Assembly: GCA_031368215.1 (NCBI GenBank)
Contig: JANLRD010000081.1
Span: forward strand, 1 to 13,062
DNA: 13,062 nucleotides
Direction: 5' to 3'
Source of the DNA: JANLQX01 sp031368215
GTDB taxonomy: Bacteria; Actinomycetota; Acidimicrobiia; Acidimicrobiales; JANYDT01
A program made the translations under genes and the position numbers. The notes under the pieces were generated by a model. It was not told the DNA's origin. It saw only the letters and a program-made list of their open reading frames with translations, and ran no database searches. Positions 6,850 through 12,548 of the stretch are shown here, in pieces (positions within the stretch are counted from its first letter, which is position 1; every line of letters starts with the position of its first letter).

Positions 6850-6876
6850 ACCCTACACTGTCGACCGATCGGTCAC
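6850..6876. promoter_or_regulatory. Overlapping divergent promoters with a TetR-type palindrome
   Basis: GACCGATCGGTC at 6863-6874 is a perfect 12-nt palindrome of the size and kind bound by TetR-family repressors. On the minus strand GTGACC (6871-6876) and TAGGGT (6850-6855) form a -35/-10 pair with a 15-nt spacer, so the palindrome lies inside the promoter of the oxidoreductase at 5910-6815. On the plus strand TACACT (6854-6859) is a possible -10 box overlapping it, which would place the palindrome at the start site of a transcript reading into the small gene at 6917. No regulator gene is in the window. Confidence 0.5.
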
Positions 6877-6916
6877 CCCGGTCGGGTCATTCGCTCGGAA
6901 CACGAAGGAAGACAAG

Positions 6917-6985
6917 ATGCTCGTCAATCCCGACGACGACGTCAGGATAAGGATCAACGTGCCAGTCGACGCGCAGCAGGGCTGA
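6917..6985 (+). CDS. Possible very small gene, 22 codons, with coding signal continuing in another frame
   Basis: ATG 6917 is preceded by AAGGAAG-ACAAG, the strongest ribosome binding site in the window. The frame reads MLVNPDDDVRIRINVPVDAQQG and stops at TGA 6983-6985. Nineteen of 22 codons end in G or C. After the stop the G/C-ending pattern moves to the frame one base back, where LTTDDHDEVER runs to TAG 7015-7017, all 11 codons ending in G or C. A -1 shift near 6979 would give one acidic 33-residue peptide. This may be a small protein with an assembly error, a mutation or recoding, or chance. Its stop overlaps that of the convergent VanX-like gene. No family is recognised. Confidence 0.4.
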   Translation: MLVNPDDDVRIRINVPVDAQQG

Positions 6986-7013
6986 CCACCGACGACCACG
7001 ACGAGGTCGAGCG

Positions 7014-7766
7014 CTAGCGGTCGTCGACGTCGGCCGGGCCGTAGAGCGGGTCGTTGCCGGTGATCGCCGCCCAGCGACGGGTACCGAACTCGAAGTGCCA
7101 CCACTCCTGCTGGAGCACCACGAAGCCCTGCTCCCGCATGGCCCAGAACAGCATCCGGCGCACCGCCCGGTCATTCTCCCGGGCGCCGTCGGGTTGGCGT
7201 TGCCCGGTCTCGAAATAGTCGGCATGGGCCTGGTCGGTGAAGTCGTCGTACCCTCCGCCGGGGGCGAGCGCGATGCCGTCGACGGTGAGCGTCAGGTCGA
7301 CCGTCCCACCGGTGAGGTGGGGCGGCGGCGTGGTCGGGTTGGGGTCAGGTGGTGAAACGAACCCCGGGGGAAGGTCATGGCCCCGGTACGCCGCATCGAA
7401 GAGCTCGGCCTGGAGATCGAGCGGCCGCCACGCGTCGAACACGGCGAGCCCGAATCGATCGGGCAGCGCGTCGGCCACGGCCGTCAATCGGTCGTAGGCA
7501 CTCGACCGCATGAGGGTGACGGGACGGGCCTTGCTCCAGCCGGCGTGCCAGTAGTTCCCGAGCGTTCGGATCCGTCGGTGCGCCACCATGACGAGCGGTT
7601 CATCGACAGGGTCGGTCACCGGAGCGACGGCTTCGGGTTCGATCAGCTCGGGAAGAGGCTCCTGCTCATCGAACCGGATCCCGAGGTCCGCCACGACGGC
7701 AGATACGGCAACAGTTGTGATCGGCCGGTCAAAACGCGGGCCTGACCGGTCTCGAGCAGCGTTCAT
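7014..7766 (-). CDS. D-alanyl-D-alanine dipeptidase (VanX/DdpX-like, peptidase M15D)
   Basis: A 250-residue zinc dipeptidase. All VanX catalytic features are in place: DAWRP with Arg114 (transition-state arginine), HLTGGTVD with zinc ligands His150 and Asp157 at the correct spacing of 7, and EWWHFEFG with the catalytic base Glu221 and zinc ligand His224. The usual Ser two residues before the first His is Pro here. It should cleave D-Ala-D-Ala or related dipeptides. No signal peptide is seen, so a cytoplasmic role such as wall-peptide recycling is likely; there is no vanH/vanA or ddp transporter nearby, so vancomycin resistance is not implied. Its ATG overlaps the stop of the upstream oxidoreductase gene (ATGA), which points to translational coupling in one mRNA. 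Confidence 0.92.
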   Translation of the reverse strand: MNAARDRSGPRFDRPITTVAVSAVVADLGIRFDEQEPLPELIEPEAVAPVTDPVDEPLVMVAHRRIRTLGNYWHAGWSKARPVTLMRSSAYDRLTAVADALPDRFGLAVFDAWRPLDLQAELFDAAYRGHDLPPGFVSPPDPNPTTPPPHLTGGTVDLTLTVDGIALAPGGGYDDFTDQAHADYFETGQRQPDGARENDRAVRRMLFWAMREQGFVVLQQEWWHFEFGTRRWAAITGNDPLYGPADVDDR

Positions 7767-8746
7767 GTGCGGGCGAGATCGAGCACGCTGCCAATGCGGG
7801 TCATGTAGTCAGCGGCGGTGTGGAGATCGAGAACCGGGAGCATGAACTCCTCGATGCCGTGGCGGTCGTGGAGCTCCCGGATCTGTTCGGCGCACGCTGA
7901 CGCGGACCCGGCAATCACAAACGGGAGAACCCATTCGTCTTTCACCAGACGTCCGGCGGCTTCGAGTCCGTCGGCCATGGCGTCGCGGATGGCGAGGCGA
8001 TCCGTTTCGCCGAGTCCGATCCGCTCGCGGACCTCGGGCTGCGAATCGACCAACCGATAGGTCATATGCGGACGTACCATATCGAGCGTGTCGTCGTCGG
8101 TGACGACCAGGGTCGAGTAGCAGATGCGGGGAGCGTTGCCGCTTCTCGCCGCTCCTCCGCGGACCAACTGCAGCGCATCGGCGATCACGTCGTGGTGGAG
8201 GAAGTCCAGCATCACACCGTCGGCAACCTCCCCACCGAGGGCAAGCATCCTCGGTCCGCGCCCGGCGAGCCAGATGGGTATGTCGGATCGGCTGAACCCC
8301 AGCGACGCGTTCGTCAACGATCCGACGGACGACGTGGACGTGACGGGGCCACCGGAGAAGAGCCCTCGGCACATCGTGATGAGGTCTCGAACCGCAGCGA
8401 GGGGTTTGGAACGATCGACGCCGAGGGGTCCGAGCGTGAGGCTCCCACCGGCGCCGACACCGAGGAACGCCCGACCGTGGGAGAGCTCATCGAGGCTCGC
8501 CAGCGTGGCCGCTGTGGTGGCGGGGTGACGGGTGTAGGCGTTGGTGATGCCCGGACCGACCTCCATCCGATTTGTCGCCAGGGCAATCGCGGTGAGGGTC
8601 ACGTAGACATCGCGGGTGGCCAGCCCTTCGTCGTAGACCCAGCATCGGTCGTATCCAAGGTGTTCGGCGAGGACGGCGAGTTCGACGATGTCCGCCACCG
8701 GAGCCTCCGGCATCAGGTTCACGCTGGTGCGCAGAGCAACTTCCAC
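7763..8746 (-). CDS. LLM class F420-dependent oxidoreductase (Mer-like)
   Basis: A 327-residue luciferase-like TIM-barrel protein. GPGITNAYTRHP (64-75) and GRAFLGVGAGG (91-101) are typical of the F420-dependent methylenetetrahydromethanopterin reductase-like group, and IPIWLAGRGPRMLALGGEVADG is the usual mid-barrel block. It probably transfers hydride between F420 and an unknown substrate. It is only distantly related to the other luciferase-like protein in this window. The start is GTG 8746 (MEVALRTSVN), 6 nt after a TACGGT -10 box, so the mRNA is probably leaderless. The stop overlaps the start of the dipeptidase gene by 4 nt, so the two form an operon. Family confident; substrate and the reason for pairing with a dipeptidase are not known. 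Confidence 0.9.
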   Translation of the reverse strand: MEVALRTSVNLMPEAPVADIVELAVLAEHLGYDRCWVYDEGLATRDVYVTLTAIALATNRMEVGPGITNAYTRHPATTAATLASLDELSHGRAFLGVGAGGSLTLGPLGVDRSKPLAAVRDLITMCRGLFSGGPVTSTSSVGSLTNASLGFSRSDIPIWLAGRGPRMLALGGEVADGVMLDFLHHDVIADALQLVRGGAARSGNAPRICYSTLVVTDDDTLDMVRPHMTYRLVDSQPEVRERIGLGETDRLAIRDAMADGLEAAGRLVKDEWVLPFVIAGSASACAEQIRELHDRHGIEEFMLPVLDLHTAADYMTRIGSVLDLART

Positions 8747-8752
8747 ACCACG

Positions 8753-8780
8753 ACCGTAGTTGGTCGCGGACTACCGTCAC
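8753..8780 (-). promoter_or_regulatory. Predicted promoter GTGACG-N16-TACGGT for the oxidoreductase-dipeptidase operon
   Basis: Read on the minus strand, GTGACG (8775-8780) and TACGGT (8753-8758) are separated by 16 nt, and TACGGT stands 6 nt before GTG 8746. Arms GTAGT (8756-8760) and ACTAC (8770-8774) form an inverted repeat with a 9-nt gap inside this promoter. On the plus strand TACCGT (8772-8777) could serve as a -10 box towards the primase-polymerase gene, giving a leader of about 75 nt. Confidence 0.45.
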
Positions 8781-8854
8781 TGTCGTGCAACCTCGCGATC
8801 AACCCGATCAGGCGCCCAGCTGTCGGCAGAGTCCGCACCCCGACCAGGTGTGTC

Positions 8855-9928
8855 ATGAGCGCCGGTGACTCGATCGACCTCGACGTCGACGGGACGGTCG
8901 TCCGGGTGTCGAACCCCGACAAGGTGTTCTTCACGGGGATCGGCGCCACGAAGCTGGACCTGATCTCTTACTACCGGTCGATCGCCGAACCGCTCATGCG
9001 CACGGTCCGGGGCCGGCCGATCACCATGGAGCGCTATCCCGACGGGGCGAGCGGCAAGTCGTTCTACCAGAAGCGGGTACCAACCGGACCGGAGTGGTTG
9101 GTCACGACAGAGGTGGCGACCGTCAACGGAACCCCATCAGAAGCGCTGGTCTTGGCCGACATGGCCCATGTGGTCTACGCCGTGAACCTCGGATGCCTCG
9201 GCTTTCATCCGTGGCCGTTCCTCGCCGCCGACCCGATGCACACCGATGAGCTACGCATCGATCTCGATCCGTCGCCCGGTGTCACGTTCGACATGGTGCG
9301 GCAGGCGGCCTTTCTCACCCAGGCTCTGTTGGAAGAGATCGGCATCACCGGCTTCGTGAAGACGACCGGGAGTCGCGGATTGCATGTGTACATACGGGTG
9401 CGTGAACGCGTCGATTCCTATGCGGTGCGGGCCGCGGCAGTCGCCTTCGCGCGAGAGCTGGAGCGTCGCCATCCCCATCTCTGTACGGCCGCCTGGTGGA
9501 AGGAGGAGCGCGGCGCGAGGGTGTTCGTCGACTTCAACCAGAATGCCCCGCACAAGACGGTGTTCGGCGCTTGGGCAGCCAGGCCCCGCGTCGGCGCGCA
9601 GGTCTCGACCCCGGTCACGTGGGAGGAGCTGGCAACGATCGATCCCGACACGCTCACCATCGAATCGGTCCCCGAGCGTGTCCGCACGGGCGGAGACCCG
9701 TGGATGGCGATGAACGACGCTCCGCAGTCGATCGAACCACTCCTCGAGTGGTCTGCCCGGGACCTGGCCGCGGGACTGGGCGATGCTCCGTGGCCGCCGG
9801 TCTATCCGAAGATGCCGGGAGAGCCCTCCCGTGTGGCTCCCAGCAGGGCCAAGCGGCCAAAGGAGGTCACGGCCGCACGGCCGCCAGCAACTCGGCGACC
9901 ACGTCGTAGCGACGGAACGACGGAATGA
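8855..9928 (+). CDS. Stand-alone LigD-type primase-polymerase domain protein (Prim-PolC-like)
   Basis: A 357-residue archaeo-eukaryotic-type primase-polymerase related to the polymerase domain of bacterial NHEJ ligase LigD. The metal-binding pair is D136/D138 in RIDLDPSPG, SRGLH (173-177) is the conserved nucleotide-binding block, and the third acidic residue is D226 in VFVDFNQNAP. The FxDFNQNA and 'STP..W.EL' segments resemble the mycobacterial stand-alone Prim-PolC group (Rv3730c) more than LigD itself. Such enzymes fill short gaps and can insert ribonucleotides during repair. No ligase, nuclease or Ku gene adjoins. The last 35 residues are basic and Pro-rich. ATG 8855 is chosen because it gives the normal N-terminus and has AGGTG 4 nt upstream; the frame is open another 263 codons, but those are antisense to the oxidoreductase. 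Its 3' end overlaps the convergent methyltransferase gene by 62 nt. Confidence 0.9.
   Translation: MSAGDSIDLDVDGTVVRVSNPDKVFFTGIGATKLDLISYYRSIAEPLMRTVRGRPITMERYPDGASGKSFYQKRVPTGPEWLVTTEVATVNGTPSEALVLADMAHVVYAVNLGCLGFHPWPFLAADPMHTDELRIDLDPSPGVTFDMVRQAAFLTQALLEEIGITGFVKTTGSRGLHVYIRVRERVDSYAVRAAAVAFARELERRHPHLCTAAWWKEERGARVFVDFNQNAPHKTVFGAWAARPRVGAQVSTPVTWEELATIDPDTLTIESVPERVRTGGDPWMAMNDAPQSIEPLLEWSARDLAAGLGDAPWPPVYPKMPGEPSRVAPSRAKRPKEVTAARPPATRRPRRSDGTTE
9817..9841 (-). terminator. Weak hairpin after the methyltransferase/reductase stop
   Basis: On the minus strand GGGAGCC and GGCTCTCCC can pair over 7 bp (one G-U) around a 9-nt loop, 25 nt past the stop codon. There is no U-run. It lies within the 3' coding part of the convergent primase-polymerase gene, so the codons there may explain it instead. 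Confidence 0.25.
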
Positions 9929-11753
9929 AGTACACGCCCTGCACGAACGGGCGGATCTCCTCTAGGAGTTCGGCCGCGATCCGCTGACCTTCCCCACGAC
10001 CCTCATCCGGTGCACCGGCCATGCGCTCGACGATCGCGTCGGGCACGCTCATCCCGGGCACTTCATTCTTGAGGAACACGGCGTGGCGCACAGAAGCCAA
10101 CGGGAGCACTCCGCACAACAGCGGGAGCGTCAGCGGCCCGAAGGTGTCGGTGTAGTGGGTGAGGAACGCCTGGGCCCTCACCGGATCGAACACCGGCTGG
10201 GTCAGGGCGAACCCGGCACCGAAGTCGATCTTGCGCTTCAGCAGCCTGGCCTCGGCCGCCACGTCCATCGGCGTAAGGTTCAGAGCAACGCCGACGAAGA
10301 ACGAGCACGGCGACCCGATCGACGTGCCGGCGCCGTCGAGACCGGCGTTGAACTGCTGCGTGATGAGCTTCACCAGACCGGTCGGCACGATGTCGTGATG
10401 ATCGAATGCCTGCGGGTAGTCGCCGATGCTGGCGAGATCACCCATGGTGACGAAGAGCGTCCGCACGTCGAGGGTATGGGCGGCCAACAGGTCACCCTGA
10501 ACCCGCAGGAGGTTGCGGCCCCGCACCGGAAAGTGGAGTACGGGTTCGAGACCCGTTGACTGCTGCACCTTGATCGATGCGGCGAGCCCGGTCATCCTCA
10601 TCCGGGCCATCGGCGTGTCAGAGATGTTGAGCGTGGTCGCGCCGGCGTCGCGCAAACGGAGCGCGTGTGCTTCCAGGGTGCTGGTGTCGGAGCTCTTCGG
10701 CGGCTCCATCTCCACCGTGGTGACAAACCGGCCGGCGCGAAGATGACGGGCGAGGGCCGGCTCGCTCCGAACAGGAGCCTCGACCGGAACGGGGACTGGT
10801 TCACGAACGTGGGTTGCATGGGCCGATGTGCGACGTCGACCGGTCGTTCGGGCCGCGTCGAGCGCGCGTCGGACCCCACGGATGTGGTCGGGTGTCGTAC
10901 CGCAGCAGCCTCCGATCAGACGGGCGCCCGATGCCAGGAACTGCTCCGCGTAGTCAGCGAAGTAGTCGGGTGGTGCGGGGAAGTAGAGGCGCTCGCCACG
11001 ACTCTCGGGGTACCCCGCATTGGGCATGGCGGAGAAGGCAATCGGAAGCGAGTTCGACCCGGCCTCAGCCTCGGAGTACCGCAGAAGCACTTCGTGAACA
11101 CCGCGCGGGCCCGTCGAGCAGTTCGCCCCGATGACATCAGCACCGGCCGCACGGAGTCGGTGGACCGCGGTCTCGGGCACGACCCCGCCGAGGGTCCGCA
11201 CCTCGCGCGTGAAACTCATCGACGCGACGAGGGGAAGTGCACAGACCGTGCGTGCGACGCCGAGTGCGAGTTCGAGCTCGGCGAGGTCGGCGAAGGTCTC
11301 GAGCACGAGAAGGTCGACGCCGGCGTCGGCCAACGTGGCGATCTGCTCGCTGTAGGCGGCTCTCGCGTCTTCCGGGGCGAGCGGTCCGAGCGGGCTCAGT
11401 CGAGCCCCCGTCGGGCCCACCGAACCCGCCACGAAGACCTTTCGCCCCGCCTCGTCGGCAGCCTGGCGGGCGAGCCGCACACCGGCGGCGTTGATGTCGA
11501 CGGTTCGGTTCGCCGTCCCCCAACGGTCGAGGTGAATGGCGGTGGCCGAGAAGGTGTTCGTCTCCACGACGTCGGCCCCGGCCGCCACGAACGAACGATG
11601 GATGTCGAGGATGACGTCGGGACGGAGGAGGTTCAGGCCTTCGAAGGACTGCTCGAACCCGATGCCCGCGGCATTGATCATGGTCCCCATCGCGCCGTCG
11701 GCGACCAGTGGGTATTCGACAAGAGCGTCGAGGAAGCTCATTGGTACGTTCAC
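9867..11753 (-). CDS. Bifunctional homocysteine S-methyltransferase / methylenetetrahydrofolate reductase
   Basis: A 628-residue fusion like Bacillus YitJ. Residues about 5-302 are the homocysteine methyltransferase barrel: ADGAMGT near the start, NTFSA, and zinc cysteines Cys212 (GANCSTGP) and Cys283/Cys284 (GGCCGTTPDH). A Pro/Val/Arg linker (about 303-335) joins the methylenetetrahydrofolate reductase barrel (about 340-628), with Glu350 in VEMEPP, Asp439 in VTMGDL and Gln519 in ALTQPVFD matching the family's active-site positions. It would reduce methylene-THF with a flavin and methylate homocysteine to methionine. The start may be GTG 11753, which overlaps a tiny upstream ORF by GTGA, or ATG 11741 (MSFLDAL), which gives the more usual N-terminus. 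YqeC lies 51 nt upstream on the same strand. No SAM riboswitch fits in that gap. Confidence 0.93.
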   Translation of the reverse strand: MNVPMSFLDALVEYPLVADGAMGTMINAAGIGFEQSFEGLNLLRPDVILDIHRSFVAAGADVVETNTFSATAIHLDRWGTANRTVDINAAGVRLARQAADEAGRKVFVAGSVGPTGARLSPLGPLAPEDARAAYSEQIATLADAGVDLLVLETFADLAELELALGVARTVCALPLVASMSFTREVRTLGGVVPETAVHRLRAAGADVIGANCSTGPRGVHEVLLRYSEAEAGSNSLPIAFSAMPNAGYPESRGERLYFPAPPDYFADYAEQFLASGARLIGGCCGTTPDHIRGVRRALDAARTTGRRRTSAHATHVREPVPVPVEAPVRSEPALARHLRAGRFVTTVEMEPPKSSDTSTLEAHALRLRDAGATTLNISDTPMARMRMTGLAASIKVQQSTGLEPVLHFPVRGRNLLRVQGDLLAAHTLDVRTLFVTMGDLASIGDYPQAFDHHDIVPTGLVKLITQQFNAGLDGAGTSIGSPCSFFVGVALNLTPMDVAAEARLLKRKIDFGAGFALTQPVFDPVRAQAFLTHYTDTFGPLTLPLLCGVLPLASVRHAVFLKNEVPGMSVPDAIVERMAGAPDEGRGEGQRIAAELLEEIRPFVQGVYFIPSFRRYDVVAELLAAVRP

Positions 11754-11782
11754 CTACGATTCTGTGCTCGCGCAGTGACCAT
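11750..11782 (-). CDS. Possible 10-codon upstream ORF overlapping the methyltransferase start
   Basis: In the 51-nt gap after yqeC, ATG 11782 opens the frame MVTARAQNRR (a GTG at 11785 is one codon earlier). Its TGA (11752-11750) overlaps GTG 11753 of the methyltransferase gene as GTGA. TAGCTT (11796-11791), a TANNNT box, stands 8 nt before the ATG or 5 nt before the GTG, so a leaderless transcript could begin here. The peptide has no Met or Cys run of the kind expected for a classical attenuator. Confidence 0.3.
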   Translation of the reverse strand: MVTARAQNRR

Positions 11783-11804
11783 CACCGTTCAAGCTACCCG
11801 GGAA

Positions 11805-12542
11805 TCACGAACGATCGAGGTGGGCAACGGAGTGGACTGCGACGCCGCGATCGGCGACGGCAGCAACGAACCGCTCGGCGAGCGGTGATACCGACGCATT
11901 CACCTTGGTCAGGCACACGACGAACCTCGCATCGGGAGGCACATCCTTCCGCCCGCCCGCCGGGCTCGTCACCAGTTCAGCAGCGCGTTCCGGGGTGAGT
12001 CGGTCGTACGGCGAACAGCCGAGCACGGCGCCGACCCGAAGCGGCCGATGGCATTGATCCTCGATGGTTCGATCGAGGGCATCGGCGCCGATCACACAGA
12101 TCACCATCGTGACGGTCCCGGCGAGCACGGGTTCGTACCAGTGAGGCGCCTTCGCCGGACGGCGACGTGATCCGTCGGACTCGGCGACCACGTGGGCGCC
12201 GAGGCGAAAGAGCGCGTCCGCGCGCTCGGGTGTGATGCCTACACCCTTCTGGCCGAGAACGGCGCTCAGCACCATGACGCGACCGTGCTCTCGAAGAGCG
12301 TCCCGGACGGCGTCGTCGGACGGTGCGACGTACAACGGGAGGCCGAAGTGCTGATCGGCGCCCATCTTCGTGGTGCAGGTCAGGATCGTGGGACCGACGA
12401 GCGCGGATCCAATGGCGTGCATCAGTGTGGTCTTGCCTCCGCCGCCGACGAGCGCGACATGGTGTCGATCGCCGGAATGCCGGGAGTCGAGCAGGCCGAG
12501 GGCATCGGCAAGATCATCACCGTCGACGGACGAAAGCGTCAC
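11805..12542 (-). CDS. yqeC: YqeC, predicted selenium cofactor biosynthesis protein (TIGR03172)
   Basis: A 245-residue P-loop protein. LVGGGGKTTLM (31-41) is the nucleotide-binding loop, TCTTKMGADQH (55-65) follows the pattern 'TTTTKM' of the family, and ESDGSRRRPAKAPHWYEPV (121-139) matches its most conserved block 'EADGSr.rP.KaP...EPV'. LTKVN near 211 and CSPYDRL near 176 also fit. YqeC is linked by gene neighbourhood to the selenium-dependent molybdenum hydroxylases and is thought to help mature their Se-containing Mo cofactor; the reaction is not established. The start is GTG 12542, 6 nt after the YqeB stop, so the two are almost certainly one operon. YqeB as its upstream partner supports the call. 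Confidence 0.9.
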   Translation of the reverse strand: MTLSSVDGDDLADALGLLDSRHSGDRHHVALVGGGGKTTLMHAIGSALVGPTILTCTTKMGADQHFGLPLYVAPSDDAVRDALREHGRVMVLSAVLGQKGVGITPERADALFRLGAHVVAESDGSRRRPAKAPHWYEPVLAGTVTMVICVIGADALDRTIEDQCHRPLRVGAVLGCSPYDRLTPERAAELVTSPAGGRKDVPPDARFVVCLTKVNASVSPLAERFVAAVADRGVAVHSVAHLDRS

Positions 12543-12548
12543 CGGCCG

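Noticed and set aside
8066..8854. 263-codon N-terminal extension of the primase-polymerase frame
   Set aside because: It is antisense to a well-supported luciferase-like gene and reads as low-complexity, charged sequence. The polymerase domain begins normally at ATG 8855.
10540..10556. tRNA T-arm-like hairpin ACGGGTTCGAGACCCGT
   Set aside because: It lies in conserved codons (STGLEPVLHF) of the reductase domain, and no acceptor stem, D-arm or anticodon arm surrounds it.
11754..11804. SAM riboswitch before the methionine-synthesis gene
   Set aside because: YitJ-type genes in Bacillus have an S-box leader, but this 51-nt gap is too short for one and shows none of its conserved helices.
10665..11888. 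407-codon plus-strand frame
   Set aside because: It is antisense to the methyltransferase/reductase gene, which has intact zinc and active-site residues. The product is Arg/Gly-rich with no motif.
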